This document shows, one piece after another, positions 1 to 7,010 of a DNA stretch of 9,973 nucleotides. Position 1 is the first letter of the stretch; each line of letters begins with the position of its first letter. A program made the position numbers and the translations under genes. The notes beneath the pieces are model-generated. The model was not told where the DNA came from. It was given only the letters and a program-made list of their open reading frames with translations, and searched no databases. The stretch lies in contig JAHIPR010000007.1 in the NCBI GenBank assembly GCA_018903015.1, positions 1 through 9,973 of the forward strand. Direction: 5' to 3'. The stretch comes from a bacterium. GTDB lineage: Bacteria; Atribacterota; JS1; SB-45; 34-128.

Positions 1-610
1 AAAAACCGAATAAAGCAGTTATTCCTACCATAAAACATGAGGTCCCTACTGCAATCTTCATAGGAACTCCCAGCAATAAAACCATTAAAGGCACTTCGAT
101 TATTCCTCCTCCAATTCCTAATAAACCAGCCATTAAACCGGCCAGAGCAGTAATCGGAAGTCCGAGTAAAAGATTAACCGAGTACTCATCCTCTCCAAAT
201 TTTATTAGCCAATAACCCCATTTTTTCTCATTAATGAATTTATCTTGAATTTCTTTAATAGGTTTTATCATAAAATATCCGGAAACAATCAGAACCAAAA
301 TGAATAATATTTGTAATTCCTTAATTGGAATAAAGGAAGAATAATATCCGCCTATAAGGGACATAATAGCAGTCAAAGGTTCGATTATTAAAGCTAATTT
401 CCAATCTACCAATTGAACTCGATAATATACTAATGAAGATGAAATAGAGAGAGACATTATTAAAAAAATACTAATTGCCGCAGCTTGATAAAAAGGAAAA
501 CCAAAGGCTAATAAAATAGGGACATAAAGTACTCCGCCGCCTATACCGATCATAGAACTAATACCTGCAGAAATAAAAAATGTCAGGTACGTAAAGACTG
601 ACTCTATCAT
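1..610 (-). CDS. TauE/SafE-family membrane permease, C-terminus cut by window edge
   Basis: 203 codons are readable from the ATG at 608-610 and the frame is still open at base 1, so the C-terminus is missing; complete family members usually have about 250-270 residues. The protein is very hydrophobic, with helices near residues 6-28, 36-60, 72-90, 98-115, 147-170 and 172-200. It carries the family's internal duplication: a GIGGG-x4-P motif at residues 22-31 recurs at 165-174, each followed by an alanine-rich amphipathic stretch. TauE/SafE proteins are inner-membrane exporters or importers of sulfite, sulfoacetate, taurine-derived or other organic anions. The substrate cannot be told from sequence, and no sulfur-metabolism gene lies nearby. 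An AGGAAA ribosome binding site at 615-620 supports the start. It has its own promoter just downstream of the c-di-GMP gene, so it is probably a separate transcription unit. Confidence 0.9.
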   Translation of the reverse strand, partial: MIESVFTYLTFFISAGISSMIGIGGGVLYVPILLAFGFPFYQAAAISIFLIMSLSISSSLVYYRVQLVDWKLALIIEPLTAIMSLIGGYYSSFIPIKELQILFILVLIVSGYFMIKPIKEIQDKFINEKKWGYWLIKFGEDEYSVNLLLGLPITALAGLMAGLLGIGGGIIEVPLMVLLLGVPMKIAVGTSCFMVGITALFGF

Positions 611-678
611 AATATTTCCTATACTTCAAAATAAATTCTCTATAATTTCTGAAACCTTATTTGTGCTTATCCCGAGGG

Positions 679-711
679 TGGTCATTTATTTTAAAAAGGG
701 TACTATGACCA
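679..711. promoter_or_regulatory. Inverted repeat at the predicted transcription start, candidate operator
   Basis: A perfect 7-base inverted repeat, TGGTCAT (679-685) and ATGACCA (705-711), has a 19-base spacer. Arm centres are 26 bases apart, about two and a half helical turns. One arm covers the predicted +1 of the permease promoter and the other lies in the early leader. This placement fits a dimeric repressor site or a leader hairpin. No regulator gene is in the window, so the assignment is inference. Confidence 0.3.
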
Positions 712-713
712 TT

Positions 714-742
714 AATATATCAAAGAGGAGTTAAAATATCAA
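714..742 (-). promoter_or_regulatory. Sigma-70-type promoter of the TauE/SafE gene
   Basis: On the minus strand a -35 TTGATA (737-742) is separated by exactly 17 bases from a -10 TATATT (714-719). Each hexamer matches the consensus at 5 of 6 positions. Transcription would begin near base 707 and give a leader of about 97 bases before the ATG at 610. The promoter lies only about 70 bases beyond the stop codon of the GGDEF/HD-GYP gene, so the permease need not depend on read-through from it. Confidence 0.6.
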
Positions 743-808
743 GAATTAAAGTGTAGACTTTCCCAATAAACACAATAATTAACCTTGCCACAGTAAAAAA
801 CGAATGCT

Positions 809-3646
809 TTATTTTGCACCGGATAACGGTTCCTTGTCAGGTTCTTTTCTTTCTCTACTCGCTTTATTTTTTACTATCTTCAAGAATATCTCTACCAGCT
901 GGGGGTCAAACTGGGTACCGGCGCATCTTTTGATTTCTTTTAGGGCTTCGGTTTTGCTTACTGCACCTTTATAAGGACGACGGGACTGCATTACATCATA
1001 GGCATCGACAATAGAAATGATACGGGAAAGAAGAGGAATCTTTTCTCCTTTTAAACCATCCGGATAACCATTACCATCCCAGTGTTCATGGTGATAGAGG
1101 ATCTCCTGGGCAATGGGGGCAAAATCAGGGATGTTCTTAGCCATACGATATCCTATACGGGAGTGTTCCTTCATCTTCTCCCATTCGGAAGGGATTAGGA
1201 TATAGGTCTTAAAGAGGATACTATCCGGAATACCGATCTTGCCGATATCGTGTAAGAGAGCTAAGAGTTTTAAGTTTCCTAACTGGTACTCGGTAAGCCC
1301 TACCCTTTCACCTAAAGAAAGGGCTAACTCCTGGAGTCTATGGGCATGAAGATGAGTATGGGGGTCCCTTTCAGCTAAGATGATGCGGAAGGCCTCTAAG
1401 AAATGTTTTTCTCTGCTTTTACCGTTGAAGAGTTTATCCTGATACATCTTCTTATCTGCTTCTTTTAATAGAGTATTGATATCTTTATATTCTCCTTCCT
1501 GAGTAGTATGACCTAAAGAGATATTTGGTCTTAAGTAGATGGGCTTTATCTTATCTTGCTGACAGGCCTTTTTAATCCTCTCACAAAACTCATGGGCCTG
1601 TTCGGAGGTGGTAGAGGGTAGGAGAATGGCAAACTCATCTCCACCGATACGGGCCAGGATGTCTCCCTGGCGGGAGACGGAAGTAAGCACCTGGGAGAGG
1701 TGTTGTAAGAGTCGGTCTCCCTCGGAATGACCGAAGGTATCATTTATAACTTTTAGGCCGTTGACATCGAGCATCACTATACTTAAAGGGTAGTAACGGG
1801 GAAAGTTGTACCTTTCCAGTTCTTCCTCGAAGTAAGCCCGATTGTAAAGACCGGTTAGGGAGTCATGGAAGCTTAGGTGTTTGATTCTTTCTTCGGAGCT
1901 TTTACGCTCGATAACAGTAGCTACCTGGGAGGAAACGAATTCTAAGAGTTTGATGTCTTTTTCGGTGTAAAGCTCAGAATTAGTATAGCTTTGCACTGCC
2001 ATAGCGCCTATTACCCTGTCTTCTATCTTTAGGGGGACTCCTAACCAGATACTCTGTGGAGTGGTGCTACCCTTAGGAGATAATATTTCTTGATTTATCA
2101 TCTCCTTATATTGACTATTATCACTAAGCAGGGGTTTACCTGTTTTTATAACATAAGTAGTAAGGGTATTTGAAGCACTAAAGTTAAGGATTGGGAAATT
2201 ATCATCCATCTCATCTTGATGGTAAGGAAAGTAAACCTTGTCTTCTTTTTCATCCACTAAGGCGATGTAAAAGTTGGTAGTATCGATGATGGTGCCTAAC
2301 TCTTTGTGGATAGTTTTATAAAGTTGATTAAGAGATATGGGGGAGTTGGCGGCTTTGGATATATTGTATAGGACTTTTTGCATTGTCTCATTTTGTTTAC
2401 GTTCAGTAATATCTACAAAAATGCCTTCTACTCCAGTAATATTCCCATCTTTATCATAATAGAAATGGCTAGTATCAGATATCACCAAGGGAGTGCCAAC
2501 TTTCTTTTTTAAAGTTAGCTCAAAATCTTTAAGATTCCCTTTATTCTTTTCTAATTCTTTAAGATACTTTTTTCTTTCTTCTGGAGCAAAGTAGAAATAC
2601 TGAGCTATATTTTTCCCTAAGATATCCTCTAAAGAATCATAACCAAATAATTTAACTCCTTCCGGATTTATCATTATAAGATTTCCTTCTCTATCTGTAC
2701 GATAGTAAGCTCCAGGCATATTCTGAAATAAATTGCGATATCTTTCTTCACTCTTTCTCAATTTATCCAACATATTTTTTCGTTCAGTGGTATCGATATA
2801 TATTACTAACATCCCCTTTAATTGACTATCAATAGTGATATTAGAACCAGATATGGAGACAGGAAATAAAGTACCGTCTTTCTTTTTCCTGATAGTTTCA
2901 TATTTAAAATGACCCCTAGATTTGGCTATCCTGCTCAGCTCTTTGCCCTCTTCTATTTTATCAGGCGGATGAATCATCCCGTCATCCAGATTTCTACCTT
3001 TAATCTCCTCTAAGGTATAGCCAAAAAGCTCAGTAAAGCGGGGGTTTACATCTAAAATATTACTTCTTTCATCTGTATAAACTAAAGCTTCAGGACTACT
3101 CCCAAACAGACTGGCGAATTCTTGCTGTCTTATACGCAGAGCTTCTTCAACTTTCTTCTGGTCAGTAATATCTCTGGTGATAAAAAGCAGTTGATTTCCT
3201 AAAATATTTCCTGTGCTTTGGACATAGCGCCAATTTCCATTTTTATCTTTAAAGCGAAGTTCGATTCTCCTAGAGGCAGTCAATTCTTTACCAGTGAAGA
3301 GCTTTTTTACCTTAGCATTAATATAATTTTTTAATTTTGGAAATAATTTCTTTTTGTCATCAGGATGGATAAATTCAAAAGGGGATTTGCCGAGTAATTC
3401 TTCAGATTCATATCCGCTAACATCTTTCATTGAAGGACTGATATAAGTAAATGTTGCTTGTAAATTAAAATTGTGTAAAGTAATCACATCACCGGTATTT
3501 TCAGCAATTAAACGGTACAGCTCTTTAGATTTTGTTAATTTTTTCTCTGTTTGTTTTTGGTTGGCTTTTATAAGTTCTAACTCAGTAATCTTCTTACGTA
3601 ATTCCATTAATTCATTTTGCAACTGTTCTTTATCTTTGTCTCCCAT
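809..3646 (-). CDS. PAS-PAS-PAS-GAF-GGDEF-HD-GYP bifunctional c-di-GMP cyclase/phosphodiesterase
   Basis: Cytoplasmic sensor of 945 residues with no membrane segment. Approximate order: coiled coil 1-40, PAS 40-165, PAS 170-290, PAS 298-417 (each ending in a D-[IT]-T-[ED] linker), GAF 422-585, GGDEF 592-745, HD-GYP 748-920. The cyclase signature GGDEF is intact at 668-672, and an RxxD inhibitory site (R659, D662) lies five residues before it, as in product-inhibited cyclases. The phosphodiesterase half keeps H767, the HD pair H799-D800, the H-H-x-H metal ligands near 852-855 and the GYP at 860-862. It should therefore both make and hydrolyse c-di-GMP, switched by ligands of the PAS and GAF domains. 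Start choice: AGGAG at 3656-3660 touches an upstream in-frame ATG (3653-3655) but sits 9 bases before the ATG at 3644-3646, so the latter is preferred. A c-di-GMP riboswitch precedes it. The 3' half is much richer in GC than the 5' half. Confidence 0.96.
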   Translation of the reverse strand: MGDKDKEQLQNELMELRKKITELELIKANQKQTEKKLTKSKELYRLIAENTGDVITLHNFNLQATFTYISPSMKDVSGYESEELLGKSPFEFIHPDDKKKLFPKLKNYINAKVKKLFTGKELTASRRIELRFKDKNGNWRYVQSTGNILGNQLLFITRDITDQKKVEEALRIRQQEFASLFGSSPEALVYTDERSNILDVNPRFTELFGYTLEEIKGRNLDDGMIHPPDKIEEGKELSRIAKSRGHFKYETIRKKKDGTLFPVSISGSNITIDSQLKGMLVIYIDTTERKNMLDKLRKSEERYRNLFQNMPGAYYRTDREGNLIMINPEGVKLFGYDSLEDILGKNIAQYFYFAPEERKKYLKELEKNKGNLKDFELTLKKKVGTPLVISDTSHFYYDKDGNITGVEGIFVDITERKQNETMQKVLYNISKAANSPISLNQLYKTIHKELGTIIDTTNFYIALVDEKEDKVYFPYHQDEMDDNFPILNFSASNTLTTYVIKTGKPLLSDNSQYKEMINQEILSPKGSTTPQSIWLGVPLKIEDRVIGAMAVQSYTNSELYTEKDIKLLEFVSSQVATVIERKSSEERIKHLSFHDSLTGLYNRAYFEEELERYNFPRYYPLSIVMLDVNGLKVINDTFGHSEGDRLLQHLSQVLTSVSRQGDILARIGGDEFAILLPSTTSEQAHEFCERIKKACQQDKIKPIYLRPNISLGHTTQEGEYKDINTLLKEADKKMYQDKLFNGKSREKHFLEAFRIILAERDPHTHLHAHRLQELALSLGERVGLTEYQLGNLKLLALLHDIGKIGIPDSILFKTYILIPSEWEKMKEHSRIGYRMAKNIPDFAPIAQEILYHHEHWDGNGYPDGLKGEKIPLLSRIISIVDAYDVMQSRRPYKGAVSKTEALKEIKRCAGTQFDPQLVEIFLKIVKNKASRERKEPDKEPLSGAK

Positions 3647-3668
3647 TTGGTTCATCTCCTAAAAAAAT

Positions 3669-3761
3669 AAAAGTTGGTAGTTTGGCAATTATAGCGAAAA
3701 ATGCCTTAGACCCATAACTTTGCGTCCTGCCCTTTCGGATAGTTTGCCTTTTTCAACTTTT
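3669..3761 (-). promoter_or_regulatory. Class I c-di-GMP (GEMM) riboswitch
   Basis: Read on the minus strand, the conserved blocks appear in order: AAAGGCAAAC (3743-3752 region), a hairpin capped by a GAAA tetraloop, GGACGCAAAG (about 3717-3726), GGGTCTAAGG, a second hairpin closed by GGCA/TGCC, and the terminal TTGCC-AAA-CTACC block. An 8-base closing stem P1 pairs AAAAGTTG (3754-3761) with CAACTTTT (3669-3676). The base directly before the CAAAC block is G, the form associated with c-di-GMP rather than the A typical of cGAMP-selective variants. Seven Ts follow P1 (3661-3667), and then the AGGAG of the gene (3656-3660). Control of either elongation or ribosome access is possible. It regulates a c-di-GMP enzyme, implying a feedback loop. 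A TATATTATAA element at 3778-3787 could be its -10 region. Confidence 0.92.
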
Positions 3762-3916
3762 TAAATATATATTTAGGTTATAATATATTAAGCTCATTTA
3801 AAATGACTAACTTAAAAAATTAATAATATGTGTACATATTACCATCTTAGTCTTAAGAATTCCAATTTTATAAAATCCAGGAATTTCTTATAATTTTTCT
3901 GCTTTTTTATTTATAA
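3762..3916. other. AT-rich gap between riboswitch and broken DUF3352-like gene
   Basis: About 155 bases of strongly AT-rich sequence. It must hold the promoter for the riboswitch-led gene: a minus-strand TATATTATAA at 3778-3787 is suitably placed about 17 bases before the aptamer, but no convincing -35 box was found. All frames beyond the stop of the upstream broken gene contain early stops. No continuation of that protein could be recognised here, and no clear terminator hairpin was seen. Confidence 0.4.
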
Positions 3917-4321
3917 CTAATCTCTAACCAGGCAGAAGAATGTATTTTTAGGAAACATGGAAAGTGACTGTAGATTGCTTATATCTGCTTCTTTAAGTAC
4001 ATCAAAATATTTTTCCGCTATTTGAGCAATCATATAGACCTTAAACTGTTTTTCCTGATAGCCCCCCACTCCACTTATAGTGCCCATATCCACTAAAGAA
4101 TCCCGAAAATCCTTTAAAGTTTTAGCTAACTCTACTTCTTCAACTACTTCAACTAATTCGTCTAACACCTGGTAGAGCTCTTGACCAAACAAACATAAAA
4201 AGAAACTTGAAGGTTCAACTTTCTTTTCGGTTTTCACTTTTAGTTCTTTATATTCTGAATTTTCAAGAAGGGAATTACTATCTCCTTGAAATACTTCTAT
4301 AGCTTTTTTAACCGGTGACAA
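3917..4321 (-). pseudogene. C-terminal fragment of broken DUF3352-like secreted protein
   Basis: This frame (about 134 codons) has no credible start; the only candidate is a TTG at 4319-4321 without a ribosome binding site. Its first residues, SPVKKAIEVFQGDSNSL, continue the sentence broken off in the upstream fragment. DUF3352-type proteins have a strand ending in G-D-T-L-V-I-G, then a helix of the pattern [ST]-P-E-A-V-K-x-A-I-D. The fragment is acidic and helical and ends at TAG (3917-3919) after a stretch resembling the beginning of another family module, so the protein may also be truncated at its C-terminus. Together with the upstream piece it would give a protein of roughly 325 residues. 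The damage may be a true mutation or an assembly error. Confidence 0.55.
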
Positions 4322-4878
4322 ATTCCTCCGATAATTAAAGTATCCCCTAAAAAAGCGTAAGAAATGGACTTTATGGGTTCTAAATCTGCATCTTCAGGGA
4401 GAATTATATTTACTATGTCAATGCCTTTATAATTTGATACTTCTTCCTTTAAATCATTTTTCGCCTCAATAGCTCCCACAAACTTAGTAAAAGCACGGCT
4501 ATCAGAAGGAGATAAAGCAAGCAACACTTCAGGGACTCCTCCTACAGAAACACCCAAACAAGAGAGAATTGCACCACCGGAAAAGATATTCTCTAAAAAT
4601 AACGGGTCCAGGACATCAAATCCCAGTTCTTCTTTTATCTCTTCTCTGGTCATTGTATAACCTTGTATTTCACGACTTTCTTCTCCTTCTGGCGCAAAGT
4701 TCGTCATATCTAATTCAGAGAGACTTTTTATTAATTCTGCATCTTTTATTTCCAAAACCCCGATAACCTTTTCTGGAATTACCTCCAATAAGGGATTTCC
4801 ATAGGCAAAATCAAATAAAAAAGCAAACAATAAAAATAGGTTTACAATCAGACCCAAAACTTTAAATTTGTTAGTCAT
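4297..4878 (-). pseudogene. N-terminal fragment of DUF3352-like secreted protein, frameshifted
   Basis: 193 codons beginning with a signal peptide: a lysine-containing start, a hydrophobic core at about residues 7-23, and a plausible cleavage site after A-Y-G at 25-27. The mature part has the beta-alpha pattern of DUF3352-like proteins: a P-E-K-x-I-G-V-L-E-I strand near the N-terminus, an alternating hydrophobic VPEVLLALSPSD strand with following helix, and a GDTLIIGG strand near the end. The function of the family is unknown. The frame ends at TAG (4297-4299), 25 bases into the next frame, which carries the expected continuation. Start choice: AGGAG at 4887-4891 is only 2 bases from an upstream ATG (4882-4884) but 8 from the ATG at 4876-4878, so the second is preferred. 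Family assignment rests on recalled pattern only. Confidence 0.6.
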
Positions 4879-4884
4879 AATCAT

Positions 4885-5253
4885 TTCTCCTTTTTAATTT
4901 ATTTTATTGGGATTATACTACTGCTTTTATATTAAATTATTTAAGTAAAGATGCATAAATAGAATAAAAACACTTTTTAAAAAAAATGAACTTATAATTA
5001 ATATTCTATATAATTTTTAAAAACCCTTTTTTATAATAATATTTTTTTATTAATTTTTCTACCCCTGAGCTTCCATGTTTTCCTTTTTTATTAATTAAGA
5101 AAATAAAAGGTTGTTTTGTCGTAATAATATAAAGGAAATAGATTACCTGTTGCCTGCTTTGGCAAGAATGCGAAACAAGCGGAAGAAAAATCTTGACAAA
5201 AATGTAAACTGATATAAAATATACAATTAGAAATTTAAAAGGGGAACCTAATT
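4885..5253. other. Divergent intergenic region, AT-rich
   Basis: This 369-base gap separates the minus-strand DUF3352-like gene from the plus-strand FmdB gene and must carry promoters for both. The minus-strand side has a perfect -10 TATAAT at 4912-4917 but only a poor -35, then AGGAG at 4887-4891. The plus-strand promoter is listed separately. The middle (about 4960-5110) is made of A and T runs with no gene, no long inverted repeat and no recognisable RNA. A small hairpin TTGCC/GGCAA lies at 5150-5165 with a 6-base loop. Confidence 0.5.
5193..5220 (+). promoter_or_regulatory. Sigma-70-type promoter of the FmdB-family gene
   Basis: A perfect -35 TTGACA (5193-5198) is followed after 16 bases by TAAAAT (5215-5220); the overlapping TATAAA (5213-5218) would give a 14-base spacer. 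The predicted start near 5227 leaves a short leader of about 27 bases with an AAAAGGGG ribosome binding site (5237-5244) ahead of the ATG. Confidence 0.65.
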
Positions 5254-5562
5254 ATGCCAACTTATGAGTATAAATGTAAAAAATGTGGGAATACTTTTGA
5301 AAAATTCCAATCCATTACAGCAGATCCCATTAAAAATTGCAAAAGCTGTGATGGAGAAGTCTATAGATTAATAAGCAAAAATGCGAACTTTATATTAAAG
5401 GGCAATGGATATTATAGTACAGATAATCGAAATAGTAGTTATCAATCGGAAAAGAAAGGAATAGCCGCTTCCTCAATAGAAGGGCAAGAAAAGAAAGAAA
5501 TTTCCAAAAAGCCAGACTCTAAGATCGAAGAAAAGAAAGATAAAGAAACTTCAATAAAATAA
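5254..5562 (+). CDS. FmdB-family zinc-ribbon protein
   Basis: A 102-residue protein opening with the family signature MPTYEYKC. Two CxxC pairs, C8/C11 and C29/C32, would bind one zinc ion. The zinc ribbon covers about residues 1-42. A neutral linker follows, and residues from about 64 to the end form a lysine/glutamate-rich, low-complexity tail that is likely disordered. The name comes from a putative regulator of formamidase/amidase genes. Most members are small proteins of unknown role, and no amidase is nearby, so regulation of such genes should not be assumed. The start is supported by AAAAGGGG with 9-base spacing and a good upstream promoter. It is the only plus-strand gene here, and its last 12 bases overlap the 3' end of the convergent phospholipase gene. 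Confidence 0.94.
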   Translation: MPTYEYKCKKCGNTFEKFQSITADPIKNCKSCDGEVYRLISKNANFILKGNGYYSTDNRNSSYQSEKKGIAASSIEGQEKKEISKKPDSKIEEKKDKETSIK

Positions 5563-6456
5563 TCTTTCCCACCAGCTTGGCTTTACTTTCTTCAATTTTT
5601 TCTTTAATTCTAGAATAGTATTTTGAGCAGCTATTTCACCTTCTCGAACACATTGTTCAGCTTTAGAAAAATCAGACCAATGAAAACGTCCTACTTTAGG
5701 AGTAATTACTACATCAGCAAAAGATAATTGTAATTTTCTTAATTCGGAAGATGTAATAGAATCAGACCGAAAAAGAATTTCTACAGCATTATTAAATCCA
5801 TCCCTCTTTTTAATAGTTTGGCTCACACTAACCGCGATAACAAAATTTGCTCCTAACGATTGAGCTGCTTCTATCGGCACTACATCGACTATCCCTCCAT
5901 CAACTAGAATTTTCTTATCTAATATTACCGGAGGAAACATTCCCGGAATAGAAGCACTGGCCAAAAGTGCATCAAACAATTTTCCTCTTCTTATAATTAT
6001 TTTTTCTCCCTTTACTAAATCCGTGGCCGCTACAGCAAAGGGGATTTGGGTGTCTTCGAAGGTTTTATTATTCACTAATTCCTCAATAACCTTTCTTAGT
6101 CCTTCCCCATCATTTATATATTTTTTTGTGAGTTCAAGATTGAGAATATAACCTTTTTTCAAGAAATCAGACATTTTTTTCAAAAAGAAAGGCTTATCTT
6201 TTCTTTCTGTTTCGCAAAAAGATAAGTCTATATTAAATTCACTAATTTTAGAGTATTTCTCGGTAATTTTTTCTATAGCAGAAATATCTTTTTTTAGGGC
6301 ATATACTGCTCCTATAATAGCCCCCATTGAGGTACCGGTAATTAAATCAATGGGAATATTTTCCTTTTCTAAAACTTTTAATACTCCTATGTGAGCAAGA
6401 CCTCGGGCTCCACCTCCTCCCAAAGCTAATCCTACTTTTAATTTTTCTTTTGCCAC
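5551..6456 (-). CDS. Patatin-like phospholipase (RssA/NTE type)
   Basis: A 301-residue serine acyl hydrolase of the patatin family, expected to cleave acyl esters of phospholipids or lysophospholipids with a Ser-Asp dyad. Numbered from the preferred start: the oxyanion loop G-G-G-G-A-R-G is at 13-19, the nucleophile elbow G-T-S-M-G at 41-45 (S43), and the catalytic D-G-G at 186-188. No signal peptide or membrane helix is visible, so it is likely cytoplasmic or peripheral. Length fits bacterial RssA/YlbK-like members. Start choice: a GTG at 6454-6456 lies 9 bases after GGAG (6466-6469). An in-frame TTG at 6469-6471 would add five residues but overlaps that site and has none of its own. It follows the thioesterase gene by about 75 bases on the same strand and may be cotranscribed. 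The 3' end overlaps the FmdB gene tail-to-tail by 12 bases. Confidence 0.95.
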   Translation of the reverse strand: MAKEKLKVGLALGGGGARGLAHIGVLKVLEKENIPIDLITGTSMGAIIGAVYALKKDISAIEKITEKYSKISEFNIDLSFCETERKDKPFFLKKMSDFLKKGYILNLELTKKYINDGEGLRKVIEELVNNKTFEDTQIPFAVAATDLVKGEKIIIRRGKLFDALLASASIPGMFPPVILDKKILVDGGIVDVVPIEAAQSLGANFVIAVSVSQTIKKRDGFNNAVEILFRSDSITSSELRKLQLSFADVVITPKVGRFHWSDFSKAEQCVREGEIAAQNTILELKKKLKKVKPSWWERLFY

Positions 6457-6530
6457 TACTTTAAACTCCAATCCATATCTACTAAGCCATTTGATTCTCG
6501 CTGTAGTTTACCCTGCTAAGTGAGTATCAA

Positions 6531-6947
6531 TTAAAAATCAACCTCTCGCGGTTTTTTTCTTTCCAGTATATTTTTGGTAAATTTGCCTAAATCTATAATA
6601 TATCTTTCTACAGTCCCTTTTCCTATCTTCTCCACTTCATCAAAAGCGTTTACCTGAAAGGTTAATCGATTTTTAAAAATATCAATTAAGGTCGCATCGG
6701 CAGTAACCGTCATACCCAGCGGAGTAGCAGCTAAATGAGTAATCGATATTTTAGTAGCTACTGAAATATAACCCTCCGGAAGATTTTTTTTTACTGCATT
6801 TATAGCAGCTAAATCCATTAAGGAAACTAACATGGGAGTGGCAAAGGCAGGTGGCATAGGTCTGGCAAATCTCTCCGCTGAATTTTCCTCATTCACCATT
6901 GTTTGAGCTATTCCTTTTAAACCTTTTTCGAGATTAAATTCTATCAT
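6531..6947 (-). CDS. FlK-like hotdog-fold thioesterase
   Basis: A 138-residue single-domain hotdog protein resembling fluoroacetyl-CoA thioesterase FlK. Family blocks visible are F-A-T-P-M at 35-39, an alanine-rich helix, I-T-H-L-A-A-T-P-x-G at 69-78, and the terminal I-G-x-G-T-x-x-R strand at 108-115. FlK uses Thr42, Glu50 and His76. With a constant offset of five these fall on T37, D45 and H71 here, so Thr and His are kept and Glu is replaced by Asp. The likely reaction is hydrolysis of a short or modified acyl-CoA; nothing suggests fluorinated substrates. Dimer or higher oligomer formation is usual for the fold. The ATG at 6945-6947 follows AGGA and a G-run (6951-6960). A -10-like CATAAT lies about 25 bases upstream. 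It probably leads a two-gene unit with the phospholipase. Confidence 0.88.
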   Translation of the reverse strand: MIEFNLEKGLKGIAQTMVNEENSAERFARPMPPAFATPMLVSLMDLAAINAVKKNLPEGYISVATKISITHLAATPLGMTVTADATLIDIFKNRLTFQVNAFDEVEKIGKGTVERYIIDLGKFTKNILERKKPREVDF

Positions 6948-7010
6948 TTTTCCTTCCCCCTTCTAATATATTATGTTGTATAGGAATTTCCTTTTTCAGT
7001 AAGCCCTATT

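Noticed and set aside
1546..1743. Minus-strand open frame inside the GGDEF/HD-GYP gene
   Set aside because: It overlaps the GGDEF domain in another frame, has no ribosome binding site, and reads like translated out-of-frame GGDEF sequence.
3471..3662. Plus-strand open frame antisense to the start of the c-di-GMP gene
   Set aside because: It is antisense to the coiled coil and first PAS domain and its low-complexity protein matches nothing recognised.
4313..4332. Programmed ribosomal frameshift in the DUF3352-like gene
   Set aside because: No X-XXY-YYZ slippery heptamer in the proper phase and no clear downstream stimulator were found; a simple indel is more likely.
4569..4766. Plus-strand open frame antisense to the DUF3352-like fragment
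   Set aside because: There is no ribosome binding site and no recognisable protein, while the minus strand has a signal peptide and family pattern.
4960..5110. Rho-independent terminators in the AT-rich divergent gap
   Set aside because: The T runs are not preceded by GC-rich hairpins; the best pairing, CCTTTT/AAAAGG, is weak and A/T only apart from two pairs.
5149..5190. Possible structured RNA upstream of the FmdB gene
   Set aside because: Only a 5-base hairpin (TTGCC/GGCAA) was found, and it lies upstream of the predicted transcription start, so it would not be transcribed.
6469..6471. TTG start for the patatin-like protein
   Set aside because: GGAG at 6466-6469 overlaps this codon and is correctly spaced for the GTG at 6454-6456.
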